Assembly (NCBI GenBank): GCA_963853835.1
Contig: OY970825.1
Location: 42,380,908-42,444,907 of the forward strand
Length of the DNA stretch: 64,000 bases
Direction of reading: 5' to 3'
From: Calendula officinalis
Taxonomy: Eukaryota; Streptophyta; Magnoliopsida; Asterales; Asteraceae
The translations under genes and the position numbers were made by a program. Under the pieces are notes generated by a model that saw nothing but the letters and a program-made list of their open reading frames with translations, was not told the origin of the DNA and made no database searches. Below are positions 35,363 through 47,053 of this stretch, piece by piece. The first letter of the stretch is position 1. Each line of letters begins with the position of its first letter.

Positions 35363-36140
35363 ACTCAACTCCACTTAAAATAGACTTCGTCCCCGAAGTC
35401 ATGGCTCGGAAGAAGCTCAGGGTAGAACTTTCACGTCTCAATCACAGGCTCGTCAACGACACACATCCGCAATAGAGGAAAAATGATAAGGTTAAGAAAT
35501 AAAGAAACTCGTCAGGGTGATCCACTCGATCAGAATAAACTCCGGCTATTGCCTACACGAATCTTCCATCTCTAATGGCGCAAAATGATTACGCTCAGAA
35601 AGAAAAAAAAATAGTTCTCCAAGGATCTCGGTTTATCTCTAAAAGAAAAAGATGTCGATAATAAGTATAAAGAATTTATGATACTCTGCTGAAGGCGTCT
35701 TCTTGTTCTCGTAGTCGAACAAAGTTGTTGCACCCAGCGGTTAACGTTGCGTTGAATCCCCAATTCAAATCCACTTGGAGATTTGTAACGGTTTGGTTTG
35801 TGGCGACGGATGATCTCGGCGTGGTACTCGGTCATCAAATCGTGCTCGCTATCATATTCAGTCCTCTCGTGGCGATAACATTAAGTTTTTATGGGAAAAA
35901 CTTTCCCGCTCAGTCCTAACAATTTATTACTTTTACATTTTATCAACATATAAACTCTTATTATTGGCAATATCTACCAATAAGCAGCATCTCAAGGTCC
36001 TCTACTCTATTGGACATTAGTTTGTTTTAAAGCAAAGTGAACAATTTAGCGGTTCACACCGCTATCAAATACACACAACAAGTACATAACTCACATAAAT
36101 GTATTTTATCACGCATAAACCGCAGATGTTAGGCAACTCA
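35363..36140 (-). other. Element D internal region, LTR-proximal part with polypurine tract
   Basis: Non-coding. On the minus strand the hairpin at 35383-35400 (TTCGGGGACGAA core) precedes a purine tract abutting the LTR. ACTCA at 36136-36140 is the left target duplication of element E. Nothing coding was recognised. Confidence 0.7.
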
Positions 36141-36956
36141 TGTAACATCCCAAAACCCGGCCTAGTAGTTTATTGACCTTAAGGTATCTTATTAACTGAT
36201 TATCTGATTAAATGCTTAGTTAATTTAATTAGCCTGCTGTCCTTTGCGGTATTTTAACCAAGGGGTTAAAATACCCAACTTGTGATTTATTTGGAATGAA
36301 AACGTGATTTTTATATTTTGGATTCCTTGTCAAATATCGTTTCCAGAAATGCTTTCGTTTTTAAAATTGGAGTCCGTTTGCTATTTTAAATAAATTAATT
36401 ATGAAAGGGACTTTTCTGACGTATACTGATAAAGTAAAAAACAAAGCCACAAAGGGGTCCCACCCCTTGTGTTGGCCGGTTATGGGAGAGAGAGGGGAAA
36501 CCCTCTCTTTGCTTTTACTTGTTATTTTGAAAAAACATTATCTACTTCACTATTCTATTGCAAAGCAAACTCCATCACTTTCTCTAGCTTTCTTGCTTAT
36601 TCTTGGTGACTTCTTGTGCTAGAATCCGAAATCCACACTAGTGTTGGTTGAAAAGAAGCTTAGAAGAAAGTTGCACCTCCTCCTTGTCTCATTTTTGTTG
36701 TTCTTGAGCTTTGTTATGAACTAGGGTTTGTGATCTTTAGTATATTATGGTTGAATCTTGAAATGGAGGTTGTTTTATGTGTTTATGCAAGCTTTTACAT
36801 CATATGTATGGTTGATTGTTGGAAGAAAACAAGATTTGGTGGAAATCACCTTCAACCTCCATTAATGGTGGAAGTTGAAGGTGGGTTTTGGCAAATCTTG
36901 GATTTCTTGATGTTTGAATGGATAGAATTGTTTATTAGGTTGAGAAATCATGATTG

Positions 36957-37298
36957 TAGGGGTGATTATCGGGCCAAAACCGAACCGAACCGAACCGATA
37001 GAACCGATAACCGATAACGATGAATTTTCAAAACCGAAACCGTACCGATAACATGTTATCGGTTTTGGTTCGGTTCGGTTTCGGTCGGTTTTCGGTTCGG
37101 TTCGGTTATTTTAGGCCAAATGTTCATCCTTTTCCGAAAACCGAACCGAACCGAACCGAACCAATAGAACCGATAACCGATAACAATGAATTTTCAAAAC
37201 CGAAACCGAACCGATAACATGTTATCGGTTTTGGTTCGGTTCGGTTTCGGTCGGTTTTCGGTTCGGTTCGGTTTTTTCGGTCAAAATGCTCACCCCTA
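36957..37298. mobile_element. hAT-type MITE in the E 5' LTR
   Basis: Ends TAGGGGTGA and TCACCCCTA are inverted, and the 8-bp duplication CATGATTG flanks them (36949-36956 and 37299-37306). The intact E LTR has a single CATGATTG at the same spot, proving an insertion. The interior is two large copies of self-complementary ACCGAACCGAA...TTCGGTTCGGT blocks that could fold into long hairpins. No transposase is encoded. Confidence 0.9.
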
Positions 37299-37861
37299 CA
37301 TGATTGGTAAGTTATGGATGGTGAAAACCTAGTATAGATGATTATGTGAATTAATCTAGTTGGTGTTTGGGTCAAAATTGTTGAACTAGTGATTTTGTAA
37401 GTAAATACTTGAGATTGTGACAATCATGGACTTGAAGAATTGTTAAATGATTATGTCTTGATAGACTAGGGAATATGTGCTAGTTAATGGAGACTTGGAA
37501 ATGCCATAGCCGTATTAGGGTTTTTTGGCCCGTTTGGGTCAACTAGTTGTGAATACTTGATAAATGGTCAAAATGATCAATTGTATTGATGAAGGATTTG
37601 TGCTAGTTGTAAAGGGCATAAAATGTGCATTTTATGAGTCTTGTGTGATTAGTTGTGGAAATCGTTGATTTTGACAATTCGGTGGATTATCACTAAATCG
37701 GTATATTGTTGACAGGAACCAGGAAGGATACTCAGTGATACTAGCTCACTGAGTTAAGGAATCAGAAGTTGAAAGGTGAGTGGATTCGACCTACAACTCG
37801 GGTTTCGGTTATTTCCTTTGGTATTGGCTTGTAGGTGAAAAATCGCAGGAATTACCAGACG

Positions 37862-38010
37862 TGGAGAGTTAATGACGCGAACTCTACTTCGCGTCGTGAA
37901 GTAGCTCCAGCGAAGTTGGTCGATGGTCGCGAAGTAGTTCACGATCAGAGTTCACGTCGTGAACTCTAGTTCGCGATCGCGAACTGGAGATCACGACCGG
38001 GAACTCTGTT
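37862..38010. repeat. CG-rich short-palindrome cluster in the E LTR (5' copy)
   Basis: A run of interleaved inverted motifs such as CGCGAACTC, GAAGTAG, TTCACGTCGTGAA and TTCGCGATCGCGAA. It is repeated in the 3' LTR at about 59567-59706. It stands out from the AT-rich surroundings and lies directly before the site where element F inserted. Confidence 0.8.
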
Positions 38011-38044
38011 GTGACGTTTTTTCGCGGTGTTTTTCGTAGCTATT

Positions 38045-38174
38045 TGTGACAACCCTCGAAAACTGGTCATTCTCTCGACACCAATTGTAACCGAGCATTA
38101 TTTTGAAAAGCCGTTGCCCGTATCAAATTAAGAAACTATAAAGGTAACTAGTTTATCGATCTACGAATTAAGCT

Positions 38175-38225
<51 letters not shown>

Positions 38226-41200
38226 CAAAGGTTGTATTTATTCAGATTTATTATATTCCTAGTTAGTTCGTATTATATATTAAAAGATATGAGTTATGAG
38301 TTACATACAATATTTAAGTATTAAGGATTCAAGTATTAAAGGTTCTACACTATGTATAAGAAATAGTAATGTATATATGTTATGCAATGCCCAAAAGAAA
38401 TATATTATTACAAAATTTAGGTACATTTGTTACATAATAATCTGTAGCTTGAACTATAAATACTTATTTAAAAGACAAAGAATCCGATGTAACCTCAATC
38501 TACAAATTGATTCAAATTTCTAACAAGTATGGTATAAAGCCTCACACCATCCTTTTGTTATTTTCGCATGTCACAAACCAAATAAATGGCAGAGATTTTG
38601 TTTGACTTACACTACTCTGAGTTAATTAATTAATAGACAATATATTCATTTGAGAGAAGAAACTCTCTGGCATTAAGAAAGTGGTTTAGAAAAGTTACTC
38701 TCAACCTTCAAATAAAAACACACAAATATATAAAATAAAAAGGGGAAAAGAAAAAGAGAAGAAAAGAAAAGAAAGTCAAATTTGTCATGTCCCATCTTCT
38801 TTCGTATTATGTCTCCCAAAGACATCAACAATCACCAACTTCTCTTACTTTATTCATTGAAGCCATAACTTCATCATACATGCCTTTCCTTTGACCATCA
38901 TGTATCAATATCAAATATTAACCAAAGGATTTCCTCTAGCTTCCTTTCATAAACCAAAACGACACTCCACTACATCACAACTCAAAGAAGTTAAAAATTA
39001 CCCTCTCAACTTTCAAAATTCGGATTCAATAACAAATCCCATTCTTCTTCACCAAAATCTTCATATCTTTTGATCCACAACTCCAAATTAAGTGATTTAA
39101 ATTGTCAAATCACCATAAGACTTTCCTCTATAACATCTTACTCTTAGAACCCTCAAAAACCTGCTGTAACTCAGTCGACTTCAGTGTTTAGTTGCTGTCC
39201 AGATTCTCAAATCCTCATTTTCTTTGTGTAAGTTTTGATTTTTGACTTTATGCTTCATTACTTTCTTAGATCTTTCTTATACGCTCATTCTTACTTCATT
39301 TCAAGAAGTTACTCAAGAATAACCACTATATTCGGAGTCTCGAAGAAGAAAGATCACCTCAAAATTTCAAGAACATCAAACCAAAATCTTGTGGGTATAC
39401 CTTTCCCTTGTGATTTTCACAATAGATATGCTATTTATGCTAACATGTTCACTCCTAATGAAATACTACTCAAAATGTAAATTTGTATAATCTATAACAT
39501 TAAACACAGAAAGGTAACATTGAAACACATTTATAAGCAGAATGGTACATATGTGGATATGTACACGTTTCATAACTATCGTGACGTTAAACACCCAAAA
39601 ATTTCATCAAGAACCACCTTGAAGCCACCCAGCGTCGACTTGTTGGAATGGTTGTGCACGTGAGCTTTTGAAATGTCATGCGCAGACACTACATTGAAAT
39701 TTCCATACATATATATCTTAATTACTTAAGAAAATATATATTGCTCAAGTTACAAAGATATATGTTATACAAAGTTTAGAATACAATACTATATTGAATA
39801 TGCAAAATTTATATTAAAATAAATTCTATTAACATTTGTTTTGACAGTAAATGCATTTGTAGAATGCCAAATTCTTAGTAAAATGAAACAAGTACTATTT
39901 TTAAAAGTACTTTAACTAAAAAGTAATCATTGGAGTGAACCACTAGCATAGACGTGCCGGTTGAGCCGTCAACTAAACTATTTTACCTCACATTTATAGG
40001 TAGCTGATTCATTGTAATTGGCATATCATTTTGTTGCTAACTTCGCATCAGGTGAGTTTCACAGCCCCACTTTTTACCGTATTTTATTTACCGTTTTACA
40101 ACTTCGGGGTGAAAAACATAACAAATGCTTTTATAAATGTTCCAACTATTTATCAACTGCTTTTATATATCTTATTGTGACTGTGAGTTTCACAGCCCCA
40201 CTTTTTACCGTATTTTATTTACCGTTTTACAACTTCGGGGTGAAAAACATAACAAATGCTTTTATAAATGTTCCAACTATTTATCAACTGCTTTTATATA
40301 TCTTATTGTGACTGTGAGTTCACAGCCCCACTTTTACTATTTTTATATCGTTTTACAACTTTGGGGTGAAAAACATAACAACTTCATGTTTACATTATTT
40401 ATCACATCGTATTTAACAAATCTTATTGTGACTGTAAGTTCACAACCCCTCTTTTACTACGTTTTAACTATTTTAATTACTATTGGGGTGAAAAACATAT
40501 AAACTATTATTGTTTTCGATTATTGCTGATGAAACTATTTTTGGAAACTTGACAACGAATCCTTATCTCGGACTAGGTTTAGATGTAGTGCATGGAAGTG
40601 CGTATATGCTTACATACATAATCATTAGCTAGTTGTGACTAGGCCCTGGATATGCAGATAGTACTATTGGCTGAGACTTACCCTCCCCCGTATTTGGTTG
40701 GTCGCGCTAACTAACGATGTTTATCGAACCCGTGGAGTGTATATCCAGAAAGTGAAATACGTTTGAAAGTTGTTGTTTTGGTTATGGGCTTAGGGTCGAG
40801 ATTTTAACTCAAAAGGGTATAGCTAACCTTTTGGGGGATCACCGTCATATGTTTCTTCTTGTGATTTTATCGTGCCCCTGTTCTCGGAGCAGGTCGTTTT
40901 AACGTTTATATCATCACACTATTTTTGCCAACGATGGCATACGAAAACGATTACTGCTTTTGAGCAGACTATTTTTAACGTTTATATCATCACACTATTT
41001 TTGCCAACAATCACATGCGAAAACTATTATGTTTATACTACTGCTTTTGGAGCATACTATTTTTAACATTTTTTTTTTATCATCACTCTATTTTTGCCAT
41101 GACTGGCAAACGAAAACTGTGGAACAAATTGAACTTATTATAAAACCTGTGAATTCACTCAACAATTTTGTTGATACTTTTACTTATGTTTTTCAGGTAT

Positions 41201-41430
41201 CTAAGCTAAGCATTGAGTCACATGCATTGGAGTCAACCTTTCGTTTTGTAAAGATGTCATCTCCAAATTTTAGTTAAAAATTATGTTTTGGTTCAAGTAC
41301 TTTGTTTACTTTAAATTTTGGTGACATTATTTTTATCGAACATTTATTGTTGACGATAATCATATGCTATGTTTACTCATGATTGTCGCACGCCAGTTCT
41401 TCCGCAAACCACTTTTGGCGGGGTGTGACA
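38045..41430 (+). repeat. Element F LTR1
   Basis: TGTGACAACCC...GGGGTGTGACA. Contains a (TA)n tract at about 38176-38222 and tandem subrepeats at 40052-40500 and about 40900-41110. Short open frames inside are repeated in all three LTRs and look non-coding. Confidence 0.95.
40052..40500 (+). repeat. 131-bp tandem subrepeats in the F LTR
   Basis: Four units begin at 40052, 40183, 40314 and 40434. Each opens with GTGAGTT or GTAAGTT, then CACAGCCCCAC and a GGGGTGAAAAACAT block. The first two are nearly identical and the last is shorter and diverged. The same arrays recur at 45675-46123 and 51308-51756, and a looser two-unit version in the solo LTR near 21084-21235. Confidence 0.9.
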
Positions 41431-41433
41431 GAT

Positions 41434-41445
41434 TGGTATCAGAGC
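41434..41445 (+). other. Primer-binding site, element F internal 1
   Basis: TGGTATCAGAGC, three bases after LTR1. It is the exact complement of the 3' end of initiator-methionine tRNA used by most plant gypsy elements. Confidence 0.9.
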
Positions 41446-43605
41446 TATTGGTTATAGTGAACTAGAGAGTCTAGTCTATAACTTCAAAATGATTTTGGGT
41501 CAAAACGTTTTCATTGCATGAAGAGTCTCATTGCATATAGAGTTGCATTGCATATAAAGATGCATTTCATATCATTCATTTACCCCTTACCATAGTAATA
41601 GATTGCTTGATTTATATTGCTTTACACTTACGCTTAGGTATAGTGCTTTATTCCATTGGATACTTACACGTGAACGTATAGGTGAAACATATTACACTAT
41701 ATCGCCAATAAGTTCATTTGAATCCTCAGTACACGACATTACACTACTCATTGAACACTTACATCACATACCTAAATGGAATATCCTACTTACATTCCAC
41801 TAATCGCTTACACGTAAATACAAATTTGAGAATTGTTACCGAACGTCTACCAGCAACGAACATTTTGGCAACTCTATTTGAATGGACAACTAGCATTGTG
41901 ACACATCATCAGGCGGCCTCCAACAAGAAATACATATACACGTGCACCACACACTCTAATTTACACACTATATATAATTATGTCACGCATCGTACGTCAC
42001 ACATTTATGGTCACCTTAACCCTAATTTCACACTCAACAAATCGTAAAAATCGAAAGATTCCTCGCATGACTGAAGACTGAACGTCTAACCACTAATACG
42101 CCATGAAACAAAAACACGAAAGACGTCACACGTCATCGATCACTAAGGATGATTCCGAATATATCCTAAACACGAATTAAATTAGTAGAATATTTTATGA
42201 GAGTTGTATCATAATCGTAAATTCATTAATATAATCCCATAATTTCGTATGTTGAACGTACAACAAGAGTACACGAGAAAGATATTCTCATCTATGAATA
42301 AATGTATGAAGTGACAATGATGACGACATATTGTACGATGCTATTATAAAAACGGGTGGCCAACGTGTTTATAATTACATAGTACAATGTAGAATTATCA
42401 GAGTCATGGATTACTAAAAAGAAACTTAGAAAAATAAAAGAGAGCTTGACATTTCTTTTGTCAACTTTGAAAGGCTACATCAATACACTTTTATCATCTT
42501 TCAAAAAGTGTCATGAAAGAAATCAAAACGTTAAAAATAGAGACCTCGGTTCTCGGTACTTTATTAATCTGAGCATAGTTTTAATCTCACGTGCAAATAG
42601 TCATAATCAACTGATAACTTTAAAACTTAGTCAAAGATTAAGACAAGACATCTTTAAGGTAAAAAAAAAAAAAAAACAATAATTTCTAATTGTTACAATA
42701 CACCTAACATAAATATATACCTTGCATGATCGAATTACATAACTTGATAAAGAAATCAAGATGTCACATATATAAATATACAACCTTTTATAATCACAAA
42801 CTTGAACAAATATAAGATTTGACATACTGAATGTTTTGAAAATAATATGGATAGACAACCAAAAGATGCATTATTGCAATAATAACTCGTAAGAAGCATG
42901 TCGCCGAACGAGAAGTGTTGGGTTAAAAATTAGTACGTATATAAAATTTTTATATATGTAAATAAAGAGGACTATACAAGAGATGACCATGATTATTTAA
43001 TAATATTCTTAATCCATATTTCTAAAGCTATTATTTTGGTCTATACGAACATTTATTTGACCAACTTAAATTGTCCAAAATGAAAATCATGGTAATATGT
43101 CTACTAATGAGGAATGTTAGCTCGTATGTTGGAGTGGGTTTAAAAAAAAAAAAAGATATACTTTGAACAGTTAACGAGAAATTTAATGTGAGATAAAATA
43201 AAGATCAATAGCATATAAAAATTTGTCTTGTACATGAAGTTTGATTTTCTACATATATTCCCTACACAAAGATGGGCATCCATCGTTTCACATCATACGA
43301 AATATGTGTCAAATTCTAAAATTAATAAAATTATTATTATTTTGACACCAAAACTAATTTGTGTTGAGAAATAAAGGAAAAGATAATATTTGACATCCGA
43401 AATACAAAATGTACAAATCAATCAATAAGGAACCAATCAGAACCTCAGATTTATAGACTCAACCGTATAGGAGTTAAGTATAACTAGTTGAAGTGTACTG
43501 AAATTCTTCGCTAAACTCTTTAATTTACTTGGGAACGAGAAGGCCATATAAAACGTAAACACATACACTTATTCCTCGAGATACAAACCGGTAGTAACTA
43601 ATCTT

Positions 43606-43641
43606 GAATTTCGGGACGAAATTCTTTTAACATGGGGAGAA
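43606..43641 (+). other. Palindrome plus polypurine tract, element F internal 1
   Basis: GAATTTCGGGACGAAATTC forms a perfect short hairpin (43606-43624), followed by ATGGGGAGAA abutting LTR2. It is the expected plus-strand primer site. The same arrangement is at 49231-49266 before LTR3. Confidence 0.85.
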
Positions 43642-43773
43642 TGTGACAACCCTCGAAAACTGGTCATTCTCTCGACACCAATTGTAACCGAGCATTATTT
43701 TGAAAAGCCGTTGCCCGTATCAAATTAAGAAACTATAAAGGTAACTAGTTTATCGATCTACGAATTAAGCTTG

Positions 43774-43848
<75 letters not shown>

Positions 43849-46800
43849 CAAAGGTTGTATTTATTCAGATTTATTATATTCCTAGTTAGTTCGTATTATA
43901 TATTAAAAGATATGAGTTATGAGTTACATACAATATTTAAGTATTAAGGATTCAAGTATTAAAGGTTCTACACTATGTATAAGAAATAGTAATGTATATA
44001 TGTTATGCAATGCCCAAAAGAAATATATTATTACAAAATTTAGGTACATTTGTTACATAATAATCTGTAGCTTGAACTATAAATACTTATTTAAAAGACA
44101 AAGAATCCGATGTAACCTCAATCTACAAATTGATTCAAATTTCTAACAAGTATGGTATAAAGCCTCACACCATCCTTTTGTTATTTTCGCATGTCACAAA
44201 CCAAATAAATGGCAGAGATTTTGTTTGACTTACACTACTCTGAGTTAATTAATTAATAGACAATATATTCATTTGAGAGAAGAAACTCTCTGGCATTAAG
44301 AAAGTGGTTTAGAAAAGTTACTCTCAACCTTCAAATAAAAACACACAAATATATAAAATAAAAAGGGGAAAAGAAAAAGAGAAGAAAAGAAAAGAAAGTC
44401 AAATTTGTCATGTCCCATCTTCTTTCGTATTATGTCTCCCAAAGACATCAACAATCACCAACTTCTCTTACTTTATTCATTGAAGCCATAACTTCATCAT
44501 ACATGCCTTTCCTTTGACCATCATGTATCAATATCAAATATTAACCAAAGGATTTCCTCTAGCTTCCTTTCATAAACCAAAACGACACTCCACTACATCA
44601 CAACTCAAAGAAGTTAAAAATTACCCTCTCAACTTTCAAAATTCGGATTCAATAACAAATCCCATTCTTCTTCACCAAAATCTTCATATCTTTTGATCCA
44701 CAACTCCAAATTAAGTGATTTAAATTGTCAAATCACCATAAGACTTTCCTCTATAACATCTTACTCTTAGAACCCTCAAAAACCTGCTGTAACTCAGTCG
44801 ACTTCAGTGTTTAGTTGCTGTCCAGATTCTCAAATCCTCATTTTCTTTGTGTAAGTTTTGATTTTTGACTTTATGCTTCATTACTTTCTTAGATCTTTCT
44901 TATACGCTCATTCTTACTTCATTTCAAGAAGTTACTCAAGAATAACCACTATATTCGGAGTCTCGAAGAAGAAAGATCACCTCAAAATTTCAAGAACATC
45001 AAACCAAAATCTTGTGGGTATACCTTTCCCTTGTGATTTTCACAATAGATATGCTATTTATGCTAACATGTTCACTCCTAATGAAATACTACTCAAAATG
45101 TAAATTTGCATAATCTATAACATTAAACACAGAAAGGTAACATTGAAACACATTTATAAGCAGAATGGTACATATGTGGATATGTACACGTTTCATAACT
45201 ATCGTGACGTTAAACACCCAAAAATTTCATCAAGAACCACCTTGAAGCCACCCAGCGTCGACTTGTTGGAATGGTTGTGCACGTGAGCTTTTGAAATGTC
45301 ATGCGCAGACACTACATTGAAATTTCCATACATATATATCTTAATTACTTAAGAAAATATATATTGCTCAAGTTACAAAGATATATGTTATACAAAGTTT
45401 AGAATACAATACTATATTGAATATGCAAAATTTATATTAAAATAAATTCTATTAACATTTGTTTTGACAGTAAATGCATTTGTAGAATGCCAAATTCTTA
45501 GTAAAATGAAACAAGTACTATTTTTAAAAGTACTTTAACTAAAAAGTAATCATTGGAGTGAACCACTAGCATAGACGTGCCGGTTGAGCCGTCAACTAAA
45601 CTATTTTACCTCACATTTATAGGTAGCTGATTCATTGTAATTGGCATATCATTTTGTTGCTAACTTCGCATCAGGTGAGTTTCACAGCCCCACTTTTTAC
45701 CGTATTTTATTTACCGTTTTACAACTTCGGGGTGAAAAACATAACAAATGCTTTTATAAATGTTCCAACTATTTATCAACTGCTTTTATATATCTTATTG
45801 TGACTGTGAGTTTCACAGCCCCACTTTTTACCGTATTTTATTTACCGTTTTACAACTTCGGGGTGAAAAACATAACAAATGCTTTTATAAATGTTCCAAC
45901 TATTTATCAACTGCTTTTATATATCTTATTGTGACTGTGAGTTCACAGCCCCACTTTTACTATTTTTATATCGTTTTACAACTTTGGGGTGAAAAACATA
46001 ACAACTTCATGTTTACATTATTTATCACATCGTATTTAACAAATCTTATTGTGACTGTAAGTTCACAACCCCTCTTTTACTACGTTTTAACTATTTTAAT
46101 TACTATTGGGGTGAAAAACATATAAACTATTATTGTTTTCGATTATTGCTGATGAAACTATTTTTGGAAACTTGACAACGAATCCTTATCTCGGACTAGG
46201 TTTAGATGTAGTGCATGGAAGTGCGTATATGCTTACATACATAATCATTAGCTAGTTGTGACTAGGCCCTGGATATGCAGATAGTACTATTGGCTGAGAC
46301 TTACCCTCCCCCGTATTTGGTTGGTCGCGCTAACTAACGATGTTTATCGAACCCGTGGAGTGTATATCCAGAAAGTGAAATACGTTTGAAAGTTGTTGTT
46401 TTGGTTATGGGCTTAGGGTCGAGATTTTAACTCAAAAGGGTATAGCTAACCTTTTGGGGGATCACCGTCATATGTTTCTTCTTGTGATTTTATCGTGCCC
46501 CTGTTCTCGGAGCAGGTCGTTTTAACGTTTATATCATCACACTATTTTTGCCAACGATGGCATACGAAAACGATTACTGCTTTTGAGCAGACTATTTTTA
46601 ACGTTTATATCATCACACTATTTTTGCCAACAATCACATGCGAAAACTATTATGTTTATACTACTGCTTTTGGAGCATACTATTTTTAACATTTTTTTTT
46701 TATCATCACTCTATTTTTGCCATGACTGGCAAACGAAAACTGTGGAACAAATTGAACTTATTATAAAACCTGTGAATTCACTCAACAATTTTGTTGATAC

Positions 46801-47053
46801 TTTTACTTATGTTTTTCAGGTATCTAAGCTAAGCATTGAGTCACATGCATTGGAGTCAACCTTTCGTTTTGTAAAGATGTCATCTCCAAATTTTAGTTAA
46901 AAATTATGTTTTGGTTCAAGTACTTTGTTTACTTTAAATTTTGGTGACATTATTTTTATCGAACATTTATTGTTGACGATAATCATATGCTATGTTTACT
47001 CATGATTGTCGCACGCCAGTTCTTCCGCAAACCACTTTTGGCGGGGTGTGACA
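43642..47053 (+). repeat. Element F LTR2 (middle, recombinant)
   Basis: The left part carries the GATATACAT start of the (TA)n tract as in LTR3. The right part has the LTR1 state at five or more sites (for example, GATGGCATACG and CGCCAGTTC). It also has a private change (TTTGCATAATC near 45105). The mosaic fits unequal crossing-over between two LTRs. Confidence 0.93.

Larger units (their letters stand above)
41431..43641 (+). other. Element F internal region 1, non-coding
   Basis: 2211 bp from primer site to polypurine tract. The largest open frame (109 residues, 41718-42047) shows no domain I recognise and has a biased, low-complexity look. Nearly identical to internal region 2, with only a handful of differences. 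Confidence 0.85.

Noticed and set aside
18488..36140. The same 5-bp target duplication ACTCA for the copia element and for element E
   Set aside because: Five bases recur by chance. The elements belong to different superfamilies with unrelated integrases, so no shared targeting is implied.
40137..40502. 121-residue open frame repeated in all F LTRs
   Set aside because: It is a translation of the 131-bp tandem subrepeats and contains repeated peptide text for that reason only.
41718..42047. 109-residue open frame in F internal region, repeated at 47341-47670
   Set aside because: Identical because the internal regions are duplicates. The composition looks like translated low-complexity DNA, with no retroelement motif.
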